NCBI GenBank assembly: GCA_029259715.1 | Contig: JAJDEP010000002.1 | Span: 28,081 to 92,080 of the forward strand | DNA length: 64,000 bases | Reading direction: 5' to 3' | Source: Planctomycetota bacterium | Lineage (GTDB): Bacteria > Planctomycetota > B15-G4 | Shown: positions 9,632 through 18,846 of the stretch, piece by piece | How positions within the stretch are numbered: position 1 is the first letter of the stretch | How the letters are laid out: every line of letters begins with the position of its first letter | Position numbers and translations under genes: made by a program | The notes under the pieces: generated by a model | Database searches by the model: none | Told to the model about the DNA's origin: nothing | What the model saw: the letters and a program-made list of their open reading frames with translations, nothing else

Positions 9632-10180
9632 TCAGATCAGCAGCGCGTGGTTGGCGCGGAGGATCCGCACCGCTCCCTTGCCGGACGCGTAGCGCGGCGG
9701 GCGACGCTCATCCGAGACCGCCGGAGTGTCCGGCCCCGCGAGGGCGCCGAACGCGGCCGGATGGCCCGCGTCCCAGTCGAGGATCTGCGTGACGGCCTCG
9801 GACCGGCGCACGCTCCCCGACGACAGGATCGGCTGCGTGGGCAGGTCGAGCAGCCGGCCATGCGGGGCGTGGGAGTGCTGTTCCTCGCCGTGCGACGCAT
9901 GGGCATGTTCGGCGTGGTGCGCTTCGTCGGCGTGGTGCGCGTCATGCTCGGCGGCATGCAGGGCGTCGTGATCGTCGTGATGGGTTTCGTAGTGATCGCC
10001 CAGCCCCAGGCCCGTCACCAGATGCCCCGCTTCGCCCTGCAGGTCGTGGTCGTGCCACAGCAGCCGGTTGCCTGCGAAGGCCGGACCGGCCACCACCTGG
10101 AGCATGGCCACGCAGACGAGGGCGGTGCGGCAGGCCGGGCGAAACCGGCGCACGGAGGCGCGTGTCGTCGCTGCTTTCAT
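9632..10180 (-). CDS. Secreted histidine-rich protein, likely metal-binding
   Basis: 182 residues from ATG at 10180 (a GTG four codons upstream is possible). A signal peptide (ALVCVAMLQVVAGPAFAG) is followed by a region of roughly 70 residues dominated by His, Asp, Glu and Ala, including ETHHDDHDALHAAEHDAHH, then a less biased C-terminal part with no family I recognise. It is the first gene of the minus-strand efflux operon, with about 105 bp before the adaptor gene. The composition resembles periplasmic metal buffers or chaperones that work with Zn, Ni, Co or Cu exporters. That role is inferred from composition and position only. Confidence 0.75.
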   Translation of the reverse strand: MKAATTRASVRRFRPACRTALVCVAMLQVVAGPAFAGNRLLWHDHDLQGEAGHLVTGLGLGDHYETHHDDHDALHAAEHDAHHADEAHHAEHAHASHGEEQHSHAPHGRLLDLPTQPILSSGSVRRSEAVTQILDWDAGHPAAFGALAGPDTPAVSDERRPPRYASGKGAVRILRANHALLI

Positions 10181-10240
10181 GTCAGATCCCACACACGGCT
10201 CTTACCACAGGCCCCGACATCGGGCAAACCGGCGCCCCGC

Positions 10241-10834
10241 TCATCCCAGCCCCGTGGCTTCAGCCACGGCCCGCAGCGCCGCCTGATCGAGGTGCTCGAC
10301 CTCACGACCGAAGAACAACTCGGTGTGGCGCACATCGCCCTTCAACCGATAGCCGGGCCGCGCTCCTTCGCGTTGCAGACCGAGCTTCTCGAGCAGCGCC
10401 ACGGACGCGGCGTTGCCCTCCAGGCAGGCTCCCTCGATGCGGTGGGCCTGGCCGCAGACCAGGGCGTAGGCGCAGAGGAAGCGACCGAGGCGGGTGCCGA
10501 CGCCACGCCCCCACGCCGCGCGGCTCAGCTGGAAGCCGATCTCGAAGCCGCCCGGGCTCATCTCCACCGGGATCGCAGCGCCCTGCCCGAGGAAACGGCC
10601 CTCGAGATCCTCCACCACGAAGATCGCCAGCCCCCCGGTCTCGCCGGCGGCATGGGCCTGCTCCTGTCCGTCGACGAGGGTGCCGAAGAAGGCCTCGACC
10701 TCGCCGATGGTGAGCGGCGCGAACCACAGCCAGCGCCCCACCTCGGGGTCGTCGAACATCTCGGAGAAGGCCGGGATGTCCGCGCGGGTGGCGAACCGGT
10801 AACGCTCGGTCGCGTGAGTCCAGGTGAGCGGCAT
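10241..10834 (-). CDS. GNAT N-acetyltransferase (RimJ/RimL-like)
   Basis: 197 residues from ATG at 10834. The layout matches ribosomal-protein-type GNAT enzymes: RYRFATRADIPAFSEMF at the N-terminus, a middle strand VVEDLEGRFLGQGAAIP, the acetyl-CoA loop around AAWGRGVGTRLGRFL, and the late motif GACLEGNAASVALLEKLGLQREG. Known relatives acetylate the N-terminal amine of proteins or small amines with acetyl-CoA; the substrate here is unknown. No Shine-Dalgarno is visible, but TATCCT ends 7 nt before the ATG, suggesting a leaderless message. The open frame extends far upstream but only as antisense of the membrane protein gene. Confidence 0.85.
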   Translation of the reverse strand: MPLTWTHATERYRFATRADIPAFSEMFDDPEVGRWLWFAPLTIGEVEAFFGTLVDGQEQAHAAGETGGLAIFVVEDLEGRFLGQGAAIPVEMSPGGFEIGFQLSRAAWGRGVGTRLGRFLCAYALVCGQAHRIEGACLEGNAASVALLEKLGLQREGARPGYRLKGDVRHTELFFGREVEHLDQAALRAVAEATGLG

Positions 10835-10863
10835 GGCCGCGAGGATACGGATCTTGACCGCGG

Positions 10864-11460
10864 TCAGGAATCTTCGCTCGGGCGCGCCACAGAATCGGCG
10901 CCTCCCCCCGGGCCCATGGGCCGGCACACGAGCGTGCTCACGAGCAACGTCAGGTGCCCGAAGACCTCCATGGCCTCCTCCACCGGCGACCACACCGTCA
11001 GCTTGGCGCCGGGCATGAACCCGGTCCAGCGCTTCTCGTCGAGTTGGACGGCGATGAAGTAGGCGCACATGGCGGCCGCGAGGAGGGACGTGACGACCTT
11101 GCGATCGAGATGAGGCAGCACCCACGCGCGGCGCCACCACCCGAGCAGCAGCAGGAGCAGCAGCAGGCCATGGGGACGGTGGCCGTTGACCCACTTGAGC
11201 TCGCGCGTCAGGAAGATGGCGATGAACACGGCCAACAGCAGGAAGAACGGTTCGCGGCACGCCGCATAACGCAGCAGCGCGAAGACCACCGCAGTGCCGA
11301 GCACGACAAGGGCCATGGTCTCCAGGAACGGGATGCTCAGGGTCACGTGCCCTGCGTCCAGCAGCCAGGTCATCGTCGCGAAGAACGCGACGGGAACGGC
11401 GAACGCGGCCAGCGACAGTCGCTGCCAGAGCCACCGGACTCTCGCCGGCAGGCCCTGCAT
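10864..11460 (-). CDS. Multi-pass membrane protein of unknown function
   Basis: 198 residues from ATG at 11460. That ATG overlaps the TGA of the upstream methyltransferase-like gene by one base (TGATG), a translational-coupling arrangement. About six hydrophobic helices are visible, including FAVPVAFFATMTWLL, LVVLGTAVVFALL, LLLAVFIAIFL and the very Leu-rich LLLLLLLLGWW. A short Gly-rich tail ends the protein. EVNGH-like and SPVEEAMEVFGH segments are the most polar conserved-looking spots. I do not recognise the family. The coupling suggests it works with, or is at least made with, its upstream partner. Confidence 0.7.
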   Translation of the reverse strand: MQGLPARVRWLWQRLSLAAFAVPVAFFATMTWLLDAGHVTLSIPFLETMALVVLGTAVVFALLRYAACREPFFLLLAVFIAIFLTRELKWVNGHRPHGLLLLLLLLGWWRRAWVLPHLDRKVVTSLLAAAMCAYFIAVQLDEKRWTGFMPGAKLTVWSPVEEAMEVFGHLTLLVSTLVCRPMGPGGGADSVARPSEDS

Positions 11461-12140
11461 CAGGCCGGCTCCCCAAACCAACCCAGCGACTCCAGCTCGT
11501 CCGCGTCATCGGTGCGTCGCTGGATCAACACCCGCGCGTGCTCGTGGAAGGTCACCAACAAGGCGCCCGGCTCGGCGTGCCGCGCGAACAGGCGGTCGTA
11601 CATCCGGTCTTCGCCGGGCCAGGGGTAGGCGAAGACCACGTCGCACTCCGCCGGCGTGAGGCCCAGGTCGGCGTAGACGTCGTGAGACGACTCGCCGTAG
11701 GTCTCACCGCTCGTGCCCATCAGGTCCTCATCACCCGGAAGCACGAAGGAGCCGTGCGCGAACACCGCTTCGCAACCCATCTCGGCCACGAGCTCCCGGG
11801 CCCCCTCCACCAACACCTGCTGGATCTCGATCCCGTGCGCCTCGTAGGAGAGCGCGGCGGCCACGGCGCAGACGGCGCCCAGTCCGCTGCCCCATTCACA
11901 GAACACGGGCCCGCGGGCCAGCCCCCGTTCGAGGACCGACCGCAGCGCCACGTGAACGGCGCTGAGCTCGCTCGCCACGAAGCCCCGCCGGTCGTGCTCC
12001 GAAAGGGCGTCGCGCCGCTCCCGTGAGGCCGCATCGATGCGCGCCACGAGCGCGGCGGCCAGGGCGGTGTCGGCGTCACCGTGCCATGCTTCGGTCAAGC
12101 GGAGTCTCGTCGGCTCGCCAGGAGCCCGGGTGGCTGTCAT
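11460..12140 (-). CDS. SAM-dependent methyltransferase-like protein
   Basis: 226 residues from ATG at 12140; a GTG ten codons upstream is also open, but TAGGGT lies 5 nt before 12140 and favours the shorter form. FCEWGSGLGAVCAVAAAL is a motif-I-like SAM-binding loop, HGIEIQ is the acidic end of the next strand, and DVVFAYPWPGED fits the motif-IV position. No substrate-specific motif is recognised, so this could be a protein or small-molecule methyltransferase or an inactive relative. It is coupled to the membrane protein gene downstream. Confidence 0.7.
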   Translation of the reverse strand: MTATRAPGEPTRLRLTEAWHGDADTALAAALVARIDAASRERRDALSEHDRRGFVASELSAVHVALRSVLERGLARGPVFCEWGSGLGAVCAVAAALSYEAHGIEIQQVLVEGARELVAEMGCEAVFAHGSFVLPGDEDLMGTSGETYGESSHDVYADLGLTPAECDVVFAYPWPGEDRMYDRLFARHAEPGALLVTFHEHARVLIQRRTDDADELESLGWFGEPA

Positions 12141-12194
12141 CGCCGACCCTACCGTCTGGTGACCCGACACGCGCGTGCGGGTTCCCAGCGACCG

Positions 12195-13199
12195 TCAGGC
12201 CTGGACGGAGGCACGGCGGGCCGCGGGCTCGGGCCGGCGACGGAAGCGGCGCCACAGGACTCTCGCGATCAAGACCGAACCCAGCAGGAGCATGAGCTTT
12301 GAGCCAACGCCGCTGAACAGGCCGAAGTCGAATCGCGCCGACAGGAACTCGATCAGAGGTCTCGTCCGGGGCACCCGAACGGCCTCAACCCGGACGCCCT
12401 CGGCGGTGACGTCGATGGCCGCGTAATGGAAGGTCTCGCCCTGGCGGACCGATTCACCACCGCCTCCGCTGATGACATGGGACACGCCGAAGCGTTCGTA
12501 GAGGGCGAAGGCGTGGATGTGCCCCGCCAGGAAGAGGGTCACCCCGTGATCCGCCAGGATCTGCTCCACGGCTTCGCCGTCGGAGGCCGGCTCCATGGCG
12601 TGGTCGCGGTACGGACTCGGGTCCACCGGCGGCACGTGTGTGAACACGAACAGGTGGCGGCTGTGCTCCTTGGCCGCCGTGAGGTCGGCGTCGAGCCAGG
12701 CGCGCTGGGCCGCGTCGACCGTCCCGGTCGACGTGTCGAGCGACACGAAGTGGTCGGGTCCGAAGTCGAAGGAATACGGACCCACGGGCCCGATCCGCTC
12801 AAGATAAGCATCCCGCTGGTCCTTCGATTCGACGTCATGATTGCCGGCCGTGGCCACGAAGGGCACCGGCACCGTCGCCAGGTTCTTGCGAAACAGGTGA
12901 TAGGACTCGGCGCCCTTGTAGGAGAGGTCTCCCAGGACGAGACCGAAGTCCGCCGAGTCCTCCCGCATGCGCTCGAGGACGTTGAGGAAGGCCGGCTTGC
13001 CCGCACCCGAATCGCCGAACGCGAAGAATCTGTACTCGGGACCCGGGTCCGGGGCCCGTTCCATCGCGGCCAGGGACTCCTCCACCAACGACGGCCCCTG
13101 GCTCGACACGGCCCAGATGTACGCGTAGCGACCGAACATCACGATCAGCGCGATCAGGATGACCCGTTCGAGTTTGCGCCCCTTGCCCGAGAGGCTCAT
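12195..13199 (-). CDS. Membrane-anchored calcineurin-like metallophosphoesterase
   Basis: 334 residues from ATG at 13199. All five metallophosphoesterase blocks are visible in order: FAFGDSGAG, LVLGDLSYKG, ATAGNHDVE, FVFTHVPPVD and FLAGHIHAF, so the two-metal site looks intact. There is one hydrophobic anchor at the N-terminus (VILIALIVMFGRYAYIWAV) and another near the C-terminus (LMLLLGSVLIARVLW), followed by an Arg-rich cytoplasmic-looking tail. The catalytic domain therefore probably lies in the periplasm between two anchors. The order and spacing resemble purple-acid-phosphatase-like extracellular enzymes; the substrate is unknown. It stands alone, 262 bp after the FG-GAP gene start-side neighbour and just upstream of the methyltransferase-like gene on the same strand. 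Confidence 0.87.
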   Translation of the reverse strand: MSLSGKGRKLERVILIALIVMFGRYAYIWAVSSQGPSLVEESLAAMERAPDPGPEYRFFAFGDSGAGKPAFLNVLERMREDSADFGLVLGDLSYKGAESYHLFRKNLATVPVPFVATAGNHDVESKDQRDAYLERIGPVGPYSFDFGPDHFVSLDTSTGTVDAAQRAWLDADLTAAKEHSRHLFVFTHVPPVDPSPYRDHAMEPASDGEAVEQILADHGVTLFLAGHIHAFALYERFGVSHVISGGGGESVRQGETFHYAAIDVTAEGVRVEAVRVPRTRPLIEFLSARFDFGLFSGVGSKLMLLLGSVLIARVLWRRFRRRPEPAARRASVQA

Positions 13200-13461
13200 C
13201 GGCGACGCCCTCGTCCCCACAGCACGACGGCGACAGGAAGGGCTGACAGACGCATGGCATTCCGGTGCAGGCGATCGGGAGGGGGCGAAGCGATCGGGCG
13301 GAAGCAGCGCGATCACCATCGGGCGGAGGCGGAAAGGATGCCATATCGCCGCGGCCCCAGGATGATGAGCCGATGACGATGCCGTCACATGCCACAGCAC
13401 GTCCGGCCACGGCGGGAGCGAGACGCAGCGCGACGGGACCGCCCCCCACTCGGGCCGCTGC

Positions 13462-15291
13462 CTACTGTGTCACGCCCTTCATTGCATTCGAGATCGAAAT
13501 GCCGAAGGGCGCGGTCGGATCCACGACTCCGTACTGCACCCAGATCTCGATGCCCGCGGGCACGCCTGTGGGGAAAACGAAGGGCAACGGGATCTCTCCC
13601 GACGGCGACGAGGTGAGCGGCACCAGGGTGAAGAACGGGAAGGCCACGAGGATGCCCCCGTAGAAGGGCACCGGGGTCGAGGAGGTCGCCTGGAACTGAG
13701 CACAGAAGGCGCCCGGGGGCACGTTCGACAGGTCGAGGTGGCCTGACGTGCCGCCGACGAGCAGGCCCGTCCCGTCGAGCGTCGGATCGCCCAGGGCGCC
13801 GGCCGTGGCCCCGCCCAGGTCCTGCCACCCGCTCATCTCGATGGCGTAGGCGGCGCCGGCGCCGGAGGCCGTCTCGTCCGGCGTGCTGTTCACGCCGTTC
13901 GAATCGCTGTCCTCCCCCGGTGCGCCGATCAGGGCCAGGTCCCGGTCGAGGTCCACCCGCTGCCCGAAGTCGTCGAAGCTGCTGCTGGGGGTCGCCTTGA
14001 GGTAGGCGTGCTGGGTCCACGTCGTTCCGTTGCGCGTGAATACGTAGGCCGCGCCCGAGGTCGGCAGGGTGTTGTCCGACGCATCGCCGCCGTGACCCGA
14101 TGCGGCCGAGTCCTCACCGGGTGCGCCGACCACGATGGTGTTCTCCCCGATCGACACGCCGAAGCCGAACTCGTCCCACTCCTCGGCATTCGACGCTTTC
14201 AGGTAGGCCTGTTGCGACCAGATCGAGCCGCTGCGGGTGAAGACGTAGGCGGCACCGGAGCGCGTGGCGCTCTCGTCGCCCTGATCGCCATTGATGCCCG
14301 TGGCGGCACTGTCCTCGAGATGGGCGCCGGCCACCAGGGTGTCGCCGGAGATGTCGCAGCGCCATCCGAAGGAGTCCTCGGCGTCGGTGTTCGAGGCCTT
14401 GACGTAGGCCTCCTGGCTCCACGCTGTGCCGCTGCGCGTGAACACGTAGACCGCACCGGAGTCCGTCTGGCTGTTGTCGCTGCCATCACCGTCGATGCCC
14501 GTCGCCCCGCTGTCCTCGCTGAGGGCGCCGACCAGGACCGTATCGCCGTCGATCTTCACGGCACTGCCGAACTGGTCCTCGAAGCCCGTGTTGGAGGCCT
14601 TGAGATAGGCCTCTTGGGTCCACGTCGCCCCGCTGCGGGTGAACACGTACGCGGCACCGGAGTTCGTGTTGCCGTTGCTGGACTGGTCACCGTTCACGCC
14701 GGTGGCGACGCTGTCCTCCCCGATCGATCCCACCACCAGGGTGTCGCCGGAGAGGGCCACCGTGGTGCCAAACTGGTCGGACTGCCCCGAATTGGATGCC
14801 TTCACGTAGGCCTGTTGCGACCAATTCCCGGCGCCGTCACGGACGAAGACGTACACCGCCCCGGACCCCGCCATGCTGTTGTCCGAAGCGTCACCGTTGA
14901 CGCCTGTGGCATTGCTGGCCTCGAAGGGCGCCCCCACCGCGATGGTATCGCCGTCGACGGCCACCGAGACGCTGAAGAGATCGAACACGTCGGTGTTCGA
15001 GGCCTTGAGGTAGGCGTCGAGGGTCCAGGTCGCGCCGTTGCGGACGTACACGTAGGCCGCGCCTGCGAAGTCCGCGTCGTTGTTCTCCACCGGGTCGACG
15101 CCGGTCCCGCTGCCCGCCTCGCGGGGCGCACCGACCACCACCGTGTCCCCCGACACGGCGAGCGCATTGCCGAAGCGGTCGCTCTGATCTGAGTTGAAGG
15201 CCTTGAGATAGGCCTGCTGCTGGATGCCCTGGGCGGCGCCGGACGCCGCGAGTGAGACCAGGACCAGAACGGCGCATGCAACACGAGCCAT
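13462..15291 (-). CDS. Secreted seven-blade FG-GAP beta-propeller with planctomycete-type C-terminal domain
   Basis: 609 residues with signal peptide (ACAVLVLVSLAASGAAQG). Seven consecutive repeats of about 66 residues each follow the pattern AYLKASN..D.FG..VA..GDT.VVGAP.EDS.ATG..GD.SDN....SGAAYVF.R.G..W.Q, which is an FG-GAP/integrin-like blade, so a closed seven-bladed propeller is likely. Residues about 485-609 form a beta-rich domain beginning GWQDLGGATAGALGDP and containing LPFVFPTGVPAGIEIWVQY and a VVDPTAPFGISISNA segment. I have seen this kind of C-terminal domain in many large secreted planctomycete proteins, where it may serve in surface sorting. GATGGAGCG upstream of the ATG is a ribosome site. 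TAGGCT about 75 nt upstream (15368-15373) may be the promoter -10. Confidence 0.88.
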   Translation of the reverse strand: MARVACAVLVLVSLAASGAAQGIQQQAYLKAFNSDQSDRFGNALAVSGDTVVVGAPREAGSGTGVDPVENNDADFAGAAYVYVRNGATWTLDAYLKASNTDVFDLFSVSVAVDGDTIAVGAPFEASNATGVNGDASDNSMAGSGAVYVFVRDGAGNWSQQAYVKASNSGQSDQFGTTVALSGDTLVVGSIGEDSVATGVNGDQSSNGNTNSGAAYVFTRSGATWTQEAYLKASNTGFEDQFGSAVKIDGDTVLVGALSEDSGATGIDGDGSDNSQTDSGAVYVFTRSGTAWSQEAYVKASNTDAEDSFGWRCDISGDTLVAGAHLEDSAATGINGDQGDESATRSGAAYVFTRSGSIWSQQAYLKASNAEEWDEFGFGVSIGENTIVVGAPGEDSAASGHGGDASDNTLPTSGAAYVFTRNGTTWTQHAYLKATPSSSFDDFGQRVDLDRDLALIGAPGEDSDSNGVNSTPDETASGAGAAYAIEMSGWQDLGGATAGALGDPTLDGTGLLVGGTSGHLDLSNVPPGAFCAQFQATSSTPVPFYGGILVAFPFFTLVPLTSSPSGEIPLPFVFPTGVPAGIEIWVQYGVVDPTAPFGISISNAMKGVTQ

Positions 15292-15429
15292 CGGTGCGCT
15301 CCATCACCTGGGGAGAAGCCAAGTCCGCCCCGGGGCCCGATTCGGACGAGCCGCCGGCGCGGACTCCAGCCTAAGGGCGCGGCCGGCATGCAGCCACCGA
15401 TTCCCCCTGCCGGCCCCCCGAGGGGCGCT

Positions 15430-16740
15430 TCAGTTCGGCATGCCGCTCGGCGCCGGCAAGCTGCAGCCGAACTTGTCGAGGATCTTCGAACTCCCCACGG
15501 CCACGGCGTCCTCCAGCGAGAGGCGCGGCAACCAGACGGCCGAGTCGACGCTGAGATCGCTGCCCTTCAGGTTCAGGCCCAGGATCGACCGCAGCATGTT
15601 CTCGCGCGTCTTGAGCACCTTGACGTCGGCCTCCGCCGCATTGCGATCGATGATCGTGCGCGACGCGTAGGCGGCCGCCCACTCGGGCGACACCGGCAGC
15701 GTCACGTCGGCGACCACGCAGTCCTCGGCCTCGTCCATCAGGTCCGACTCGTCCTCGATCTCGTCGGCGTCCATCTTGGTGTCGAACTCGAGGTAGTCGG
15801 CCACCACGTTCCCGCCGAACAGCGTCTCGTTCATGATCACGCCCTTGCTGCGCTTGGCGTTGTCGATGCCGTAGTAGTCGCTGCACATGAGCACGTTGCC
15901 GCGCCCCTCGACCACGGTGCTCGACTCGAGCTTGAGCGCGGCGCCGCCGAAGGTCGCGAACGGATCGTGCTTCTCGCTGAACAACGAGGTGTTGTGGTTG
16001 AACAGGAACTTCGGCGTGGCGTCGCCCTCACCCGCCCACGAGGTCTTGAGCGAGAAGCCGTCACCGGTGTTGTTGATGGCCAGGTTGTTCTCGACCACCA
16101 TCGTGGAGCCCTGGTGACCCCAGAGCATGAACGCGCCGCCCGTGGGGGCCGTGTTCATGACGATGCAGTTGCGCACCTCGACGTTCCCCAGCTTCCATGG
16201 TGCGACCGACAGGCCGCCGCTCTCGGGAGTGGGCATGTCACCCGTCTTCGGGTTGGCCATGCGGATGATCTTGAGCTCGCCGCCAGCTGCGTAGCGGTTG
16301 CGGTCGCCGTTGTCGATGATCAGGCCGTCGACCACGATCTTGTGCGCCGCGTTCTTGCGCCACTTCGACAGGTCGATGGAGAGCCGATGGCCGGTGTCGA
16401 AGTTGTCGGACCGGTTGTTGCCGCTCAGGATCGTCTTGTGGGCACCCCACGGGTCCCGCACCGTGAAGTCCTGATTGAATCCACCGTAGATCTCGACGGG
16501 CACGGTGATCTGATCGGAACCGCTCTCGCCCCGCCCGAGGTACACGCCCTCGGCGATGAAGATGCGATCGCCGTCCTCGAGCTTGGAGGCGATGTTGCCC
16601 ATGTCCTTGGCGGGCTTTTCGATGGTGCCCGACTTGCCCTTGCCCCGCTCGATGGAGACGTACCAGTCGCGGGCCGTGGCTTCGCCCGCCGTGAGCAGCA
16701 GGGACAGGCACAGCGAAATCTTCAGGGTCAGGCGTGGCAT
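15430..16740 (-). CDS. Secreted right-handed beta-helix protein
   Basis: 436 residues from ATG at 16740, preceded by GGAGAG. The signal peptide is LKISLCLSLLLTAGEATA. The mature protein starts DWYVSIERGKGKSGTIEKP with GDRIFIAEGVYLGRG, the common entry into DUF1565/parallel-beta-helix proteins. Repeated Asn-rich turns follow (VVDGLIIDNGDRN, VEVRNCIVMNTAPTGGAF, VVENNLAINNTGDG, FLFNHNTSL), typical of pectin-lyase-fold coils. No catalytic triad of a known polysaccharide lyase is obvious. A role at the cell surface or on external glycans is an inference from the fold. Its promoter must lie in the 272-bp divergent region shared with the hydrolase gene at 17013. Confidence 0.85.
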   Translation of the reverse strand: MPRLTLKISLCLSLLLTAGEATARDWYVSIERGKGKSGTIEKPAKDMGNIASKLEDGDRIFIAEGVYLGRGESGSDQITVPVEIYGGFNQDFTVRDPWGAHKTILSGNNRSDNFDTGHRLSIDLSKWRKNAAHKIVVDGLIIDNGDRNRYAAGGELKIIRMANPKTGDMPTPESGGLSVAPWKLGNVEVRNCIVMNTAPTGGAFMLWGHQGSTMVVENNLAINNTGDGFSLKTSWAGEGDATPKFLFNHNTSLFSEKHDPFATFGGAALKLESSTVVEGRGNVLMCSDYYGIDNAKRSKGVIMNETLFGGNVVADYLEFDTKMDADEIEDESDLMDEAEDCVVADVTLPVSPEWAAAYASRTIIDRNAAEADVKVLKTRENMLRSILGLNLKGSDLSVDSAVWLPRLSLEDAVAVGSSKILDKFGCSLPAPSGMPN

Positions 16741-17012
16741 GGGGCTCTCCGGGCGGACGGGTTGCAGGGGGAAGGGAGTCGCAGTCGGGCGGCCAGGGTG
16801 GCAAGGGGCCCGCACCTGGGGAGGCGAGATCGGCAGCCCCGACCCGCCAGATTCTCTCAGGGATTCTCCTCAGAGTGTGTTCGCATTCGCATCTCCTCGT
16901 CCGCCAAGCGGTCGGCCTTCCGTTGACGCTGGAATTGTGTGTCGCCGGGACGTTGTTCGTCGTCGGGACGGGGCACCGGGCTCGAAGACCAGATCGAAGG
17001 GGGATCGAACGC

Positions 17013-18236
17013 ATGCCAATTCGCCAGCCGAAGTCTTGCCCTGCCACGACTCACGGGGCTCGCCTTCCCACCGCCCTCCTGTGCCTCCTGGCCTTGGCGA
17101 GTCCGGCTCTCGCAGCCCCCCAGGACAGCGATCCTCACCAGATGACGTCCTACGGGATCGTGCTCGAGACCGAGCCCGGGAGCGTCGAGCGGGAGGTCGT
17201 GACGTACCAGCGACCGGACGGGTCCACCGGGCGCATCCACCTCTTGCGGCCGCGCTCGAGCGCCCGCAACCGGGCCGCGCTCCCGGTGGTGGTCATGGCC
17301 GCCGCCACGCGCCAGGGATCGGTGACCGAACGCCCCCAATACGTGACCTGGGCCCGTGCGCTCGGTGAGGCCGGCATCGCCACGGCCCTCTTCGAGAGTT
17401 CCTGGGGCACCCACGAGGCGGAGATCGGCCACGTCTTCTCGGCTCTCGCCGCCAAGGGGCCGGACTGGGGTCTGCGCCCCGACGCCATCGGCGCCTTCGC
17501 CGCCTCCGGCAACGTGATGGGCTTCTATGACGAGATCGCGGACCCCCACAGCAAGGTGCGCTGCGCGGCCCTGTACTACGGCGCCCCCGAGACGGCCACG
17601 CCCCCCACCGGCATGTCGATGTTGCTCGTGAGCGCCGGGCGGGACGCCCCCGGCCTCAACGCGCGCATCGGCGACTTCGCCCGCCACAGCATGGACGCCG
17701 GCGACGATGTGGAGTGGATCCACTACGCGGACGGTCACCACGCCTTCGACATCCTGGACGACACCGATCGCTCCCGGGCGATCATCGCCCGGACGGTGGA
17801 CTTCTTCGTCGCCGAACTGACCGAGACGACCCTGGCTTCACCAGGGGCCAACCGGCTCCGCAAGGCCCTGTCCCACTACGCTTATCAGGAGTGGGAGTCT
17901 GCCGCCGACGCCTACCGGGCGCACCTGCAGGACGAACCGGAGGACTTGTTGGCCTGGCATCGCCTCGGCCGCTCGGAGATGGAGGTCGGCCGCTTCGCAG
18001 CGTCCGCCGTCGCCCTCACCCAGGCCGCCGCGGGCGGACATCAACCGCAGACGACATACTACGACGCAGCCTGCATGGCCGCCCTGGCCGGCGACCCGGC
18101 GCAGGCCATCGGGTTGCTCGAGTCCGCCATGAGAGCCGGCTACGACGACCGCGACCACATGCGGCGCGACCCCGACCTGGTCAGCCTCGCGGAAGAGCCC
18201 GGATTCAAACGGCTCCTGGAGGAACGCGCCCGCTGA
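17013..18236 (+). CDS. Secreted alpha/beta hydrolase (dienelactone-hydrolase type) with TPR-like tail
   Basis: 407 residues from ATG at 17013, preceded by GGGGGA at good spacing; longer upstream frames lack a site. The signal peptide ends ALASPALAAP. The body is an alpha/beta hydrolase: LPVVVMAAATRQGS, the elbow region IGAFAASGNVMGFYDE, where the usual GxSxG nucleophile motif is GAFAASGN-like and not a clean match, then SMLLVSAGRDAPG and the late His region YADGHHAFDI. The C-terminal third holds helix-turn-helix repeats (AYQEWESAADAYRAHLQDEPEDLLAWHRLGRSEMEVGRF...) resembling two to three TPRs. Activity is uncertain because the nucleophile elbow is atypical. Confidence 0.8.
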   Translation: MPIRQPKSCPATTHGARLPTALLCLLALASPALAAPQDSDPHQMTSYGIVLETEPGSVEREVVTYQRPDGSTGRIHLLRPRSSARNRAALPVVVMAAATRQGSVTERPQYVTWARALGEAGIATALFESSWGTHEAEIGHVFSALAAKGPDWGLRPDAIGAFAASGNVMGFYDEIADPHSKVRCAALYYGAPETATPPTGMSMLLVSAGRDAPGLNARIGDFARHSMDAGDDVEWIHYADGHHAFDILDDTDRSRAIIARTVDFFVAELTETTLASPGANRLRKALSHYAYQEWESAADAYRAHLQDEPEDLLAWHRLGRSEMEVGRFAASAVALTQAAAGGHQPQTTYYDAACMAALAGDPAQAIGLLESAMRAGYDDRDHMRRDPDLVSLAEEPGFKRLLEERAR

Positions 18237-18378
18237 TCCGCAGGCGCCGGCTGCTCGACCTCCCTCTCCGGCCTCCTCGGGATTCCTGAATCCGAGCACT
18301 TCGGACGAGCGAATCCCGTGGTGACGGCTTCGTCGGGCGACCCCGCGCGCCGAACTGGCCTGAACCCCGGCGGGTCCC

Positions 18379-18846
18379 ATGCGCACATTCCACTTCCAGC
18401 GCGAGATCACCGTGGCCCGAACCCTCGACGACGTCTTCGCCTTCTTCTCGGACCCGCACAACCTCGAGGCCCTCACGCCGCCCTGGCTGCACTTCCGCAT
18501 CGAGTCGCTGTCGACCCCGACGGTGGGCGTGGGCACCGAGATCCACTACGCGCTGAAGCTGCGCGGCATCCCCATCCGCTGGACGAGCCGTATCCCCGTG
18601 TGGGAACCGCCGCGGCGCTTCGTCGACGAGCAGATCCGCGGGCCCTATCGCCTGTGGCGCCACCTGCACACCTTCGAAGCCCGTGGCGAGGGCACCCTCG
18701 TCCGTGACCAGGTGGAGTACGCACCCCTCGGCGGATGGCTCGCCGACCGCCTCATCGTGCGCCGCGATCTCGAGCGCATCTTCGATTATCGGCAGGCCCG
18801 CCTGACCGACCTCCTCGACACGCGCACGGCTTCGGCAATGGCCTGA
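18379..18846 (+). CDS. SRPBCC-superfamily ligand-binding protein
   Basis: 155 residues. The whole length fits an SRPBCC (START/Bet v1-like) fold: HFQREITVARTLDDVFAFFSDPHNLEALTPPWLHFRI is the characteristic first strand and helix pair, followed by beta strands (TEIHYALKLRGIPIRWTSRIPVW, GTLVRDQVEYAPLGG) and a long C-terminal helix (IFDYRQARLTDLLDT). Relatives without other domains are often called cyclase/dehydrase or SRPBCC proteins; their ligands are mostly unknown. There is no clear Shine-Dalgarno. It lies between two secreted-protein genes and has no evident partner. Confidence 0.85.
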   Translation: MRTFHFQREITVARTLDDVFAFFSDPHNLEALTPPWLHFRIESLSTPTVGVGTEIHYALKLRGIPIRWTSRIPVWEPPRRFVDEQIRGPYRLWRHLHTFEARGEGTLVRDQVEYAPLGGWLADRLIVRRDLERIFDYRQARLTDLLDTRTASAMA

